Source: JAAZLS01 sp964585925
GTDB taxonomy: Bacteria > Bacillota > Dethiobacteria > DTU022
DNA: 64,000 nucleotides
Assembly: GCA_964585925.1 (NCBI GenBank)
Contig: CAZPFS010000004.1
Coordinates: forward strand, 1 to 64,000
Direction of reading: 5' to 3'
A model generated the notes under the pieces. The model worked only from the letters and a program-made list of their open reading frames with translations. It had not been told where the DNA came from and ran no database searches. The position numbers were made by a program, and so were the translations under genes. Each line of letters starts with the position of its first letter. Position 1 is the first letter of the stretch. Positions 52,890 through 61,921 of the stretch are shown one piece after another.

Positions 52890-53200
52890 CTCCGGGCACC
52901 TTTTGAGCTGGCGTTGATATAAATATATGTTGTTTGCTAGGAGGAGATAACAACTTGTTTTTCAAAACCAGTTTTTCCACAGAAAATACCCATTTAAAGC
53001 TGCATTATGTTTTTATACGTTGCCCGGATCAGGGCGGATTCCGGGCTATGCCTTTCCGGGTGTGCATAAATATACACTGGGATAGTCCGACGGCCTTAAT
53101 TTAAAGATAATAACTTGTCCTGGGAAGGGTTTTTATGGCGTAATATCGAAATATTTCTCGTTTGTGCCTTTAAAATAATTAAAGTCAAAGGGGTGATTGG
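52890..53200 (+). other. 311-bp gap before the rnf operon
   Basis: It contains GC-rich inverted repeats (CCCGGA/TCCGGG near 53021-53045 and CCGGGTGT/ACACTGGG near 53057-53082), which may be a leader structure for rnf. A 49-codon frame with AGGAGGAGA before a TTG lies at 52955-53104. No known riboswitch is recognised. AT-rich segments near 53130-53190 could carry the rnf promoter, but no clear one is seen. Confidence 0.35.
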
Positions 53201-54523
53201 ATGGGCATCGCTATGTTCAAAGGTGGCGTTCATCCCGAATATTTTAAAGAGCTGACTGCTTCCCTGGCGATTATCCCGATGGGGCCGCCCAGGCGTGCGA
53301 TCATCCCCATGCAGCAACATATCGGAGCCTCCTGTGAACCGCTGGTCAAGCCTGGAGACAGGGTACTGGCGGGGCAAAAGATCGGAGACAGTGAAAATTT
53401 TGTTTCAGCGCCGGTGCATGCCACCATCTCCGGGGAGGTAACCGCGGTCGGACCTTATGCCCATCCTTGCGGCCAGATGGTGAACTCTGTGATCATTGAA
53501 TCGGATGGGCAGGATGCCTGGATACAACCTGCTTCAAAGGGGGCGGATTGGGAACAACTCACTCCGGACGCTCTTCTTCGCCTGATCCGGGAGGCCGGTA
53601 TTGTGGGGATGGGTGGGGCGGCCTTCCCGGCTCATGTAAAGCTGGCCCCTCCCCCGGACAAACCTGTAGACACGGTGATCCTGAACGGGGCGGAATGCGA
53701 GCCCTACCTCACGGCGGATCATCGTCTGATGCTTGAACAGCCGCGGCAGATTATCACCGGTTTGATGATCATGTTGAAATTGTTGGGGGCTGAGCGGGGG
53801 ATTATTGCAATTGAAGATAATAAGCCCGATGCCCTGCGGGTAATTAATCAGGAAATACGGGGATGGCAGGGGATGGAAGTGGTTCCCCTGCACACCAGAT
53901 ACCCCCAGGGGGCTGAAAAAATGCTGATCCAGGCAAGCACCCGGCGCAGAGTTCCTGCCGGCGGCTTGCCGATGGATGTGGGGGTGGTCAACCATAATGT
54001 GGGCACGGCAGCAGCTATCGCTCGGGCGGTAATTGAAGGCCGTCCTCTGGTGGAAAGAGTGGTTACAGTTACCGGCGGCGGGATAGCCCGCCCCGCAAAT
54101 CTGTTGATCCGGATCGGGACTCTGATCAGCGAGGTGCTCGAATTTTCTGGTGGAATGACTGAAAATGCCTGCAAATTGATTGTGGGGGGGCCGATGATGG
54201 GGCTTGCCCAGCCCCATCCCGACATTCCCGTGGTCAAGGGCACCTCCGGGGTGACCGTGCTCGGCGACGGGGAATTCGAATTGGAGGAAGCCGCCGCCTG
54301 TATCAAGTGTGCCAAATGTGTGGATGCCTGCCCGATGGGACTTTTGCCGCTGTTCCTGGCCCAGGCGGCCGAACATAAACTGATTGACCGGGCCGAAAAA
54401 TATCATGCCGCAGACTGTATAGAGTGCGGCTGCTGTTCCTATATCTGTCCGGCTCGGCGGCCGCTGACCCAATGGATCCGTCTGGCCAAGGCAGAAGTTA
54501 TCCAGCAGGAGAAACGGAAGTAG
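53201..54523 (+). CDS. rnfC: RnfC, NADH-interacting subunit of the Rnf complex
   Basis: A 440-residue peripheral subunit of the ferredoxin:NAD+ oxidoreductase. The Complex I 51-kDa-like FMN/NAD fold is marked by GMGGAAFPAHVK and ILNGAECEPYLTADHRLM. Two 4Fe-4S motifs, CIKCAKCVDACPMG and CIECGCCSYICPARRP, sit near the C-terminus. It is the first gene of rnfCDGEAB, the order usual in clostridia and acetogens. An AAAGGGG site precedes the ATG. Confidence 0.97.
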   Translation: MGIAMFKGGVHPEYFKELTASLAIIPMGPPRRAIIPMQQHIGASCEPLVKPGDRVLAGQKIGDSENFVSAPVHATISGEVTAVGPYAHPCGQMVNSVIIESDGQDAWIQPASKGADWEQLTPDALLRLIREAGIVGMGGAAFPAHVKLAPPPDKPVDTVILNGAECEPYLTADHRLMLEQPRQIITGLMIMLKLLGAERGIIAIEDNKPDALRVINQEIRGWQGMEVVPLHTRYPQGAEKMLIQASTRRRVPAGGLPMDVGVVNHNVGTAAAIARAVIEGRPLVERVVTVTGGGIARPANLLIRIGTLISEVLEFSGGMTENACKLIVGGPMMGLAQPHPDIPVVKGTSGVTVLGDGEFELEEAAACIKCAKCVDACPMGLLPLFLAQAAEHKLIDRAEKYHAADCIECGCCSYICPARRPLTQWIRLAKAEVIQQEKRK

Positions 54524-54546
54524 CTTTGTGACGGGAGGGTTTCCAG

Positions 54547-55509
54547 GTGAGAAAACTGATTGTTTCTTCTTCACCCCATGTCAGGTTCATTGAATCTACC
54601 CGGAGCATTATGGTGGATGTGTTGATAGCCCTTTTCCCGGTAGCCCTGGTTTCGGTTTTCCTGTTTGGATACCGGGCGCTGCTGATCATGGCGGTAACCG
54701 TGTTTACGGCCATGCTCACGGAGGCGATATGGTTAAAGAAAAGAGATCTCTTTGGCGATGGCAGCGCCGCCGTTACCGGGCTGTTGCTGGCCATGGTTCT
54801 GCCGGTAAATATACCCTGGTGGATGGCGGCCATTGGGGCGGTGGCGGCAATAACAATCGGCAAACAGGTTTACGGGGGGATCGGCCACAATATTTTTAAC
54901 CCGGCCCTGGTGGGGCGGGCCATTCTATTTGTATCCTGGGGGAGCTACATGGGGGGCAATATCTGGCCGGTGCCCAGGCTGTTTCAGTTCGGGGCTGATA
55001 TCGCGGCCATGACCTCCGCCACCCCGCTGGCCAATGAGGGGGAAGCGTTAAATGTCTCCTTCTCCCAGTTGATTACCGGCAACGTGGCCGGCTGCCTGGG
55101 AGAAACTTCGGCCCTGGCCATATTGCTGGGAGCTTTCTGGCTATTTTCCAAAAAGCATATCGACTGGAGGATTCCGGGAGGATACCTGGGGACGGTGTTT
55201 GTGATGGGGGCATTGTTCGGAAAAGGTTTTTACCACGGCTGCCTGGCCACCGGCTTGTTTCATCTGCTGGCCGGAGGGGTAATGCTGGGGGCCTTTTTCA
55301 TGGCTACCGATATGGTGACCTCTCCGGTGACTCCCTCCGGCAAGCTGGTTTTCGGTGTGGGTTGCGGGTTGATTACGATGATCGTCCGGTTATTTGGCAC
55401 CTTCCCGGAAGGGGTTACATTTGCCATTTTGATCATGAACGCCCTGACCCCAGTGATAGATAACTTTACTGTGCCAAAGGTTTTCGGGGAGGTGAGAGGG
55501 GGTGCGTGA
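54547..55509 (+). CDS. rnfD: RnfD, membrane flavoprotein subunit
   Basis: A 320-residue membrane protein with eight or more helices. SSSPHVRF at the N-terminus and GGIGHNIFNPALVGRA in the middle are typical. The covalent FMN site of the family is expected at a Thr in the MVTSPVTPSGK segment (about 258-268). The start is GTG with GGGAGG upstream. Its 3' end overlaps rnfG by 8 bp. Confidence 0.95.
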   Translation: MRKLIVSSSPHVRFIESTRSIMVDVLIALFPVALVSVFLFGYRALLIMAVTVFTAMLTEAIWLKKRDLFGDGSAAVTGLLLAMVLPVNIPWWMAAIGAVAAITIGKQVYGGIGHNIFNPALVGRAILFVSWGSYMGGNIWPVPRLFQFGADIAAMTSATPLANEGEALNVSFSQLITGNVAGCLGETSALAILLGAFWLFSKKHIDWRIPGGYLGTVFVMGALFGKGFYHGCLATGLFHLLAGGVMLGAFFMATDMVTSPVTPSGKLVFGVGCGLITMIVRLFGTFPEGVTFAILIMNALTPVIDNFTVPKVFGEVRGGA

Positions 55510-56347
55510 TCTTTTACGGCTGGTATTGACCATGACCCTGATCGGAGTCATCTCGGCAGCGGTATTGACGGCGGCCAACGCGGTTACCGAACCGGTAATC
55601 ATCCAGCGTCAGGAGGAGGAGTACCTGCAAACCCTCAGGGAGTACTATCCCGACCTGGTTGATTTCAAAACCAGCGAGACGGCGGAAGGGCGTTTTGATA
55701 TAATCAGTGACCGGCAGCAAGAGATGCTGGGGGTAATGGCCACCGTGCAAACCCAGGGATACGACGGCCCCATCACCTATAACCTGGCGGTGGATGCGGA
55801 TGGGCATATTGCCGGAATTAAAATTGTGTCCCACACTGAAACCGAGGGGATGGGCAGCGTGATCTCAGAACCTGATTTCCAGAAACGCCTGGTGGGAAAG
55901 GGCTTTCAGGATCCCATCCAGCCGGAGGTAGATGTAGATACGGTCAGCGGGGCGACCATCAGCTCCTCTGCCCTGATTAATTCGGTACGGCAGACCATGG
56001 AGATTATTGGCAGTAACTTCTACGGCGCCCAAAAAAAGATGTTGGATCTTACCGGGGTGCCCTCGGGGATTTACCGGGGATCGGCGGAAGGATATGATTC
56101 CCTGCTGGAGATAGAGGTAGTGGTTGATCAAGGCAAGATTACGGATATAACGGTACTGGAACACGGCGATACCGCCACCTATTTTGCCGAGTCGTACGAT
56201 GTGGTGCGGCAGCAGATAATCGATCTGCAACGGCTGGAAGCGGTGGATGTAAAAACCGGCGCGACCCAAAGCGCCGAAGGTATTGTTAAAGCAGTGTTCA
56301 ACGCCCTTCAGGGGGTCACAAACGGCAGCGGAGGTGAAGGGGATTGA
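55502..56347 (+). CDS. rnfG: RnfG, with two FMN-binding domains
   Basis: A 281-residue subunit with one N-terminal membrane helix. The normal flavinylation motif DTVSGATIS has its FMN threonine at T152. A second FMN-binding domain (about 188-270) ends in DVKTGATQS with a candidate threonine at T255. Ordinary RnfG is about 190-215 residues with one site, so this looks like a tandem duplication. ApbE, which attaches FMN to such threonines, is encoded 2.4 kb downstream. The start overlaps rnfD and the end overlaps rnfE. Confidence 0.93.
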   Translation: MRDLLRLVLTMTLIGVISAAVLTAANAVTEPVIIQRQEEEYLQTLREYYPDLVDFKTSETAEGRFDIISDRQQEMLGVMATVQTQGYDGPITYNLAVDADGHIAGIKIVSHTETEGMGSVISEPDFQKRLVGKGFQDPIQPEVDVDTVSGATISSSALINSVRQTMEIIGSNFYGAQKKMLDLTGVPSGIYRGSAEGYDSLLEIEVVVDQGKITDITVLEHGDTATYFAESYDVVRQQIIDLQRLEAVDVKTGATQSAEGIVKAVFNALQGVTNGSGGEGD

Positions 56348-56946
56348 GCGTCCATTTACAGGATTTTTCCAGAGGGATCTTGAAAGAAAACCCGATATTT
56401 CGTCAATTGCTGGGCTGCTGTCCCACCTTGGCCGTAACCACGCTGGCTATCAACGGTCTGGGGATGGGACTGTCGGCAACAGCGGTGCTGGTCTGTTCCA
56501 ATGTGGTTATTTCCAGCCTGCGCCGCTACATTCCGGAGCGGATTCGCATCCCCTGCTACATCGTGGTCATAGCTACCTTCGTTACGGTGATCGACATGCT
56601 GCTGAAGGCATTCCAGCCGGGACTCTACAAGGCGCTGGGAGTGTTTGTGCCTCTGATCGTGGTCAACTGCATCATTCTGGGGAGGGCGGAGGCCTTTGCC
56701 GGGAAAAGACCCGTGATCAGGTCCATGTTTGACGGGCTGGGGATGGGGCTGGGCTTTACCCTGGCTCTGCTGATTCTTTCCACTATTAGAGAGATTGTGG
56801 GGAAAGGAACTATTTTTGGAATCCAGTTGTTTGGCGCCGGTTTCAAGCCCATGCAGATATTTGCGGCTCCTTCGGGGGCGTTCATCATTTTGGGACTGCT
56901 GCTGGCGTTAACTAATATTATTTACAAGCGCCTGAGTATCGAGTAA
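56344..56946 (+). CDS. rnfE: RnfE, membrane subunit
   Basis: A 200-residue subunit with about six transmembrane helices: NPIFRQLLGCCPTLAVT at the N-terminus and VPLIVVNCIILGRAEAF in the middle, both typical RnfE/NqrD signatures with the conserved cysteines that may hold iron between RnfA and RnfE. The start is TTG 56344, overlapping the rnfG stop, with GGAGG upstream. Confidence 0.95.
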   Translation: MSVHLQDFSRGILKENPIFRQLLGCCPTLAVTTLAINGLGMGLSATAVLVCSNVVISSLRRYIPERIRIPCYIVVIATFVTVIDMLLKAFQPGLYKALGVFVPLIVVNCIILGRAEAFAGKRPVIRSMFDGLGMGLGFTLALLILSTIREIVGKGTIFGIQLFGAGFKPMQIFAAPSGAFIILGLLLALTNIIYKRLSIE

Positions 56947-56968
56947 GCTCCGGTACGGGAGGACGGAC

Positions 56969-57550
56969 ATGGGAAAATTGATTTCAATCATCTTTATTTA
57001 TATCTTCGTGGAAAATTTTGTGCTGCAGCGTTTCTTCGGGATCTGCCCGTTCCTGGGAGTATCCCGGAAGATGGAGACGGCTACCGGTATGGGGATGGCG
57101 GTTATTTTTGTGATGACCCTGTCCACCCTGGTCACCTGGCTGGTGCAGATCTATATTCTGGACCCTTTTGGGTTGCAGTACCTGCAGGTCGTTACCTTTA
57201 TTCTAATCATCGCCGGGCTGGTGCAGATGGTGGAAACTGTCCTCAAGAAGATCAGCCCTACTTTGTACCAGGGACTGGGGATTTACCTGCCTTTGATTAC
57301 CACCAACTGTGCGGTGTTGGCGGTAACTTTACTTTCGGTCCGGCAGGAGTTTTCGCTGGTAGAATCGCTGGTGTTTGCTATTGCCGCTTCCATAGGTTTT
57401 ACGCTGGCCCTGCTGATCATGTCTGGGATTAGAGAAAGGCTCGAACTGGCCGATGTCCCCGGGCCGATGAAGGGCTCGGCGATCACTTTGATCACGGCCG
57501 GCATTTTGTCCCTGGCCTTTATGGGTTTTAAGGGAATGTTGACCCTGTAA
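56969..57550 (+). CDS. rnfA: RnfA, membrane subunit
   Basis: A 193-residue subunit with six helices, paired with RnfE. VENFVLQRFFGICPFLGVSRK and YLPLITTNCAVLAVTLL are standard and hold the conserved cysteines. GGGAGG lies before the ATG, 22 bp after rnfE. Confidence 0.96.
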   Translation: MGKLISIIFIYIFVENFVLQRFFGICPFLGVSRKMETATGMGMAVIFVMTLSTLVTWLVQIYILDPFGLQYLQVVTFILIIAGLVQMVETVLKKISPTLYQGLGIYLPLITTNCAVLAVTLLSVRQEFSLVESLVFAIAASIGFTLALLIMSGIRERLELADVPGPMKGSAITLITAGILSLAFMGFKGMLTL

Positions 57551-57667
57551 AGGCACGGCCGGAGACCGGAGGAGCTAGGAATTGGAATGAGCTATCAATA
57601 AGGTTCAATGTCCGCGTCATCCGGATCACAGCCGGTGATCCGGTATTTCAGGGAGGTGGGTCTAACC

Positions 57668-58510
57668 GTGGAGGGACAGATGATCTGGGCCGTTATTACC
57701 CTGGGCGGTCTGGGAGTATTGTTTGGAGCATTGCTGGCGGTGACCGCCCGTTATTTTGCGGTGGAAACAAATCCCAAGATAGATGAAATAGCAGAGGCTC
57801 TTCCCGGGGCCAACTGCGGGGCCTGTGGATATGCGGGTTGCCAAAATTTTGCCCAGGCACTGGTAGAAGGAAGGGCAACGGTAAACGGTTGCATTCCCGG
57901 GGGCAATGATACTGCCGGGGCGCTGGGAAAGATTTTAGGACTTGAAGCCGAAAATAAAGAGCCCATGGTGGCGGCGGTGTTCTGCCTGGGAGACCGGGAA
58001 AAGGCAAAAGAGTCTTTTATTTATGATGGGATACAGGATTGCCGGATTGCAGAAGAATTCGGGGGCGGGTTCAAAGACTGCCCTTACGGTTGCCTGGGGC
58101 TGGGCACCTGTGTGGCCGCCTGCCCTTTTGAAGCCCTGCAAATGGGTCCGCACGGTCTGCCGGTTGTGGATCCGGAGAAATGCACCGGCTGCGAGCTGTG
58201 CAAGGAGGCCTGTCCCCGGGGGATCATCCGGATGATCCCCCGGGAAAAACGGGGGCATCTGGTAATGTGCAATTCCTATCAGAAAGGCAAAGCTGTTTCC
58301 AGCGTCTGCCGGGTGGGTTGCATTGCCTGTGCGGCCTGTGTGAAGGCCTGCCCGCAGAAAGCGATTGTCATGGAAAACAACCTGGCGGTAATTGATCTGA
58401 ACCTGTGCGATGATTGTGGGGCCTGTGTGGCAAAATGCCGCCCGGGATGTATAATCCCCCGCAGCAGCCACGGCACTGTAACCGAACAGGCGGAAACCGC
58501 CAGTGCCTGA
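57668..58510 (+). CDS. rnfB: RnfB, iron-sulfur electron-entry subunit
   Basis: A 280-residue subunit that takes electrons from ferredoxin. After one N-terminal helix it shows the CGACGYAGC cluster motif and then several ferredoxin-type motifs (CTGCELCKEACPRG, CIACAACVKACPQKA, CDDCGACVAKCRPG), with a CPYGCLGLGTCVAACP segment between. I prefer GTG 57668, with GGGAGGTGGG eight bases upstream, over ATG 57608, which lacks a site. It ends the rnf set. Confidence 0.93.
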   Translation: MEGQMIWAVITLGGLGVLFGALLAVTARYFAVETNPKIDEIAEALPGANCGACGYAGCQNFAQALVEGRATVNGCIPGGNDTAGALGKILGLEAENKEPMVAAVFCLGDREKAKESFIYDGIQDCRIAEEFGGGFKDCPYGCLGLGTCVAACPFEALQMGPHGLPVVDPEKCTGCELCKEACPRGIIRMIPREKRGHLVMCNSYQKGKAVSSVCRVGCIACAACVKACPQKAIVMENNLAVIDLNLCDDCGACVAKCRPGCIIPRSSHGTVTEQAETASA

Positions 58511-58722
58511 AATTTACAAGGCACAGTTGCCGGCCGGTTCAAAAGCAGTAGCCTTATCATGGTTTCCTTTTATTGGATACGCCGGGAAAGACGAAGGACG
58601 ATGCCTGCATAGGCAATCGTGCCTTCTGTTGGGAAAAAGGTGAGAGGGTACCATATATATCCCTTGTTTTTTACAGGGCGGGTGATATATTTAAAGGGAA
58701 CTATGTGACAAGGAGCTGTCAG

Positions 58723-59796
58723 GTGTCGTTTTCTGTCAATAAACATCCTTCAGAGTCATTTTGTTCGTTGATCAAAACAGCGCTGCCAATATTGGCGGTT
58801 GCGGGTCTGACCATAGTGGGGATCAGGTTGGCTTCCGGGTACAAAGGAAATACCGGGATGGATGATTTTCACCGTGAAATCAGGCTGCTTATGGACACCA
58901 CAGTGGAAATAGTGCTGCCGGCGGGCAACCCGGCAGAAGCCGGAGTGCTCAACCGGGTTTTTAGTGAGATGGAGCGTCTGGAGACCCGGTTCAGCAGGAA
59001 CCTTGAGGGGAGCGAGATCTCGAATCTCAATGAACAGGCCGGTCAGGGGCCGGTAAGGGTCGGCGCAGATACTATTGATATGTTGCAGCAAGCCCGGAAT
59101 ATCTTTGATTTGAGCGAGGGGGCGTTTGATCCTGCTGTTGCTCCCCTGCTTGATCTGTGGGGCTTTTCGAATAAAACCTACCGTGTTCCTTTAAAAAATG
59201 AAATTGAGACCCTTTTGCCGCTGGTGGATTATGCCCTGGTGGAAATAGACCGCCCCCGCAGGGAGGTAAGCTTTCTGGCGGAGAAAGTTAGTTTGGATTT
59301 AGGGGGAATTGCCAAAGGGTATATAGTTGACCGGGGAGTGGATCTGCTGCGCCAAGGGGGGGTCAACCATGGTTTTATCGATGCTGGTGGTGACATCGGT
59401 ATTGCAGGCCCCCGGCCGGACGGCAAACCTTGGCGTATCGCGGTTCGGCATCCGCGGCAGGAGGGAAAAATATTGGCGGTAATCCCGCTTTCTTCCGGTG
59501 CGGTTGCTACTTCCGGCGACTATGAACGAATGTTTGAACAAGGGGGGCAACGCTATCACCATATTCTCGATCCCGATACCGGTTACCCGGCGAGTGGATT
59601 GACAAGTGCCACCGTGATCGCCCCCAACGCCACCGAAGCGGATGCATTGTCTACCGCTGTATTTGTGTTGGGTCCCGGGCCGGGCCTGGAGCTGGTAGAA
59701 TCACTGCCCGGGGTGGAGGCGATCCTGGTTACGCCCCGGCTGGAAATTATTATTTCCAGCGGTCTGAAGGGCAAGATAGAGTTGCCGGATTATTAG
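58723..59796 (+). CDS. apbE: ApbE, FAD:protein FMN transferase
   Basis: A 357-residue, membrane-anchored flavin transferase. A hydrophobic N-terminal segment (about 22-42) exports it. LLMDTTVEIVL, GAFDPAVAPLLDLWGF, LGGIAKGYIVD, INAGGDIG-like FIDAGGDIG and HILDPDTGYPA are family motifs; it attaches FMN to threonine in RnfG and RnfD. GTG 58723, with AAGGAG seven bases upstream, is better supported than the frame's ATG at 58573. Adjacency to rnf supports the role. Confidence 0.94.
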   Translation: MSFSVNKHPSESFCSLIKTALPILAVAGLTIVGIRLASGYKGNTGMDDFHREIRLLMDTTVEIVLPAGNPAEAGVLNRVFSEMERLETRFSRNLEGSEISNLNEQAGQGPVRVGADTIDMLQQARNIFDLSEGAFDPAVAPLLDLWGFSNKTYRVPLKNEIETLLPLVDYALVEIDRPRREVSFLAEKVSLDLGGIAKGYIVDRGVDLLRQGGVNHGFIDAGGDIGIAGPRPDGKPWRIAVRHPRQEGKILAVIPLSSGAVATSGDYERMFEQGGQRYHHILDPDTGYPASGLTSATVIAPNATEADALSTAVFVLGPGPGLELVESLPGVEAILVTPRLEIIISSGLKGKIELPDY

Positions 59797-59872
59797 CCTG
59801 AATCGGTTTCGCCGGCGGGCAACAGGTCAAAGCCTCATTGATCTGAAGATGTCACAAACCGGGTGTAATGTA

Positions 59873-60418
59873 ATGAAATTGACCCAAACTGTTCAATTGA
59901 GCCGCCTGGCCGTGCTGGTGGCATTGGCTGCCGGAATCCATACCCTGGAGGCAGTTCTGCCATTTCCGATGCCGGTTCCGGGAGCCCGGTTGGGATTGGC
60001 CAATATAATAACTCTGCTGACCCTGTCCCTGTTTGGGCTGCAAAGCGGCCTGGCGGTGGCTGTATTGCGGGTATTGCTGGGTAGCCTGTTGACCGGTACC
60101 TTTATGGGGTTTGGATTCTGGTTGAGCCTGACGGGAGGGGCGGCAAGCTGCCTGGTGATGGCGGCTATGGTAAAACTGGTCAAGCGGGGGGTTGTAACCT
60201 TGTTTTCCGCCAGCGTGCTGGGGGCGGTAACCCATAACGTGGCCCAGCTGGCCGTGGCCGGCCTGATGGTAAACAGTTTGGCCTTATTCAGAGGTTATTT
60301 TCCGCTGTCGGTGCTCCTGTCGCTGCCTACGGGGTTGCTTACCGGGGCAGCGGCGGTTTATCTGGAGGGGATAACTTTGAGGATCTTTAAGCAAACCGGT
60401 TCCCTGGAGCAGCTTTAG
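59873..60418 (+). CDS. Gx transporter family membrane protein
   Basis: A 181-residue membrane protein with about five to six helices, of the family also named heptaprenyl diphosphate synthase component I. PVPGARLGLANIITLL, GSLLTGTFMGFGFWLSL and GAVTHNVAQLAVA are characteristic. In many Firmicutes it sits next to apbE and rnf genes and is thought to import a small molecule, possibly a flavin-related compound; this is unproven. ATG 59873 (MKLTQTVQ), after GGGTG, is preferred to ATG 59849. Its TAG stop is directly followed by maf in the same frame. Confidence 0.82.
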   Translation: MKLTQTVQLSRLAVLVALAAGIHTLEAVLPFPMPVPGARLGLANIITLLTLSLFGLQSGLAVAVLRVLLGSLLTGTFMGFGFWLSLTGGAASCLVMAAMVKLVKRGVVTLFSASVLGAVTHNVAQLAVAGLMVNSLALFRGYFPLSVLLSLPTGLLTGAAAVYLEGITLRIFKQTGSLEQL

Positions 60419-60427
60419 GAGACGGAG

Positions 60428-61042
60428 ATAATACTTGCCTCCGCTTCGCCTCGCCGGGCGCAGTTGCTGGCGCAGGCTGGGATACCTTTCCGGGTAGTCC
60501 CGGCGGAAAGTGTGGAAATCTGGCCCGACATACTGCCGGCGGAGCCGGCAGTGTTTGCCCGGCAAATTGCGCTGGATAAGGCAGAACAGGTAGCCGGTAA
60601 ATTGTCCCGGGGGATTGTGCTGGGAGCGGATACGGTTGTTTGGCACCGCGGAGAAATTCTGGGGCAGCCGAAAGATCCGACGGATGCCCGCCGGATGCTC
60701 CGCCGTTTGAGCGGCGACCAACACCGGGTAATTACGGGGATAGCTCTGGTGGATGCCGCTTCCGGGCGACGGCTGGCCGATGTTGTTGAAACCCGGGTCT
60801 GGGTGAAGGAACTGGGGGGAGAGCCGATAGATGCCTATGTTTTAACCGGGGAGCCTCTCGACAAGGCTGGAGCATATGGAATTCAAGGAAAAGCTGCTCT
60901 GTTCATTGAAAAAATCGAAGGATGTTATTTTAATGTGGTAGGACTGCCCCTGGGCCGGCTCTGCCTCCTGTTGTCCCGAATGGGAATATCACCATGGGTT
61001 CACTGGAGGAAGAGCGATGAACAGGGAAAAGCTGACCATTAA
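60428..61042 (+). CDS. maf: Maf family nucleotide pyrophosphatase, apparent AUA start
   Basis: A 204-residue house-cleaning pyrophosphatase that removes modified or non-canonical nucleotides. The diagnostic N-terminal motif ILASASPRR is encoded at 60431-60457, upstream of the first conventional start (TTG 60464). No ATG, GTG or TTG precedes it after the in-frame TAG of the previous gene. AGGAG at 60417-60421 sits six bases before ATA 60428, which I take as the start. GADTVVW, EILGQPKDP and the KAGAYGIQGKA segment complete the family motifs. The 3' end overlaps radC by 26 bp. Confidence 0.85.
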   Translation: MILASASPRRAQLLAQAGIPFRVVPAESVEIWPDILPAEPAVFARQIALDKAEQVAGKLSRGIVLGADTVVWHRGEILGQPKDPTDARRMLRRLSGDQHRVITGIALVDAASGRRLADVVETRVWVKELGGEPIDAYVLTGEPLDKAGAYGIQGKAALFIEKIEGCYFNVVGLPLGRLCLLLSRMGISPWVHWRKSDEQGKADH

Positions 61043-61709
61043 GGACTTGCCCGAACAGGAGAGGCCGAGGGAAAAGTTGAAATTCTTGGGGCCGGGGGCC
61101 CTGTCCAATGCCGAACTGCTGGCGGTACTGCTGCGGAGCGGCACGCGGCAGGAAACCGCAACCGCACTGGCCTCCCGGCTGCTGGCGGTTAGCGGGAGCC
61201 TGCGGGCTCTGGCGGATCTGACTTTGGAGGAAATGGAACAGGTTAAGGGGGTGGGACTGGCCAAGGCGGTGCAGGTCAAGGCTGCGTTTGAATTGGGTCG
61301 GCGCCTGGCCACTGCTCCCCGGGGGGATCAGGATCGGATTACCAATCCCCGCTTGGCGGCAGAGCTGTTCATGGAGGATCTGCGCTACAAGAAAAAAGAA
61401 TACTTTGAGTTGCTGCTGTTGAATACCAAAAATCAGGTAATATCAAGGGAAAGAATCTCGGTGGGATGCCTCAGTTCTTCCATTGTTCACCCCCGGGAAA
61501 TTTTTACCATCCCTGTGCGGAAAAGTGCCGCCTCTGTTATCCTGGTACACAATCATCCCAGCGGCGACCCTACACCCAGCCAGGAAGATCTGGAGGTCAC
61601 CCGACGATTGGTGGAAGCGGGGCAGATTCTGGGGATTGCCGTGCAGGATCATATTATTATCGGGGATGGATGCTATATCAGTTTCAAGGAGAAGGGATTC
61701 CTCAATTGA
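61017..61709 (+). CDS. radC: RadC / JAB-domain protein (YeeS-YkfG family)
   Basis: A 230-residue protein. The N-terminal helix-hairpin-helix region (SNAELLAVLLRSGT, VKGVGLAKAVQVKAAFELG) is followed by the MPN/JAB metalloprotease-like domain with VHNHPSGDPTPSQED, the H-x-H-x10-D zinc motif. Its role is unclear: it was once linked to DNA repair, but deletion mutants give little effect. It overlaps maf and precedes mreB, the conserved maf-radC-mreBCD order. Confidence 0.95.
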   Translation: MNREKLTIKDLPEQERPREKLKFLGPGALSNAELLAVLLRSGTRQETATALASRLLAVSGSLRALADLTLEEMEQVKGVGLAKAVQVKAAFELGRRLATAPRGDQDRITNPRLAAELFMEDLRYKKKEYFELLLLNTKNQVISRERISVGCLSSSIVHPREIFTIPVRKSAASVILVHNHPSGDPTPSQEDLEVTRRLVEAGQILGIAVQDHIIIGDGCYISFKEKGFLN

Positions 61710-61736
61710 CATAATATTTTGCCGCCCGGCTAGAAT
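61706..61736 (+). promoter_or_regulatory. Possible promoter of mreBCD
   Basis: TTGACA (61706-61711) overlaps the end of radC; TAGAAT (61731-61736) lies 19 bp downstream, a slightly long spacing. It would give a leader of about 180 bases before mreB. Confidence 0.4.
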
Positions 61737-61921
61737 ATTATTTTACTGTGTCTCTGCCCACCGGCGGGAGACCAACAGGCCGCAGTCAAATCGGACCGGC
61801 TTTGGATCGAGCCCGGGAGCGGGTTTATGATTGCAGGCGAAAATTTACAAACAGGGCGATCTGCAGCACGGCAATGAAATACGGCCATGAGTATGGCCAC
61901 ATCTACGGAAGGAGTATGCCG

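Noticed and set aside
58573..58722. 150-bp upstream extension of apbE
   Set aside because: No binding site at 58573, and the GTG at 58723 has a well-spaced AAGGAG and a normal signal segment.
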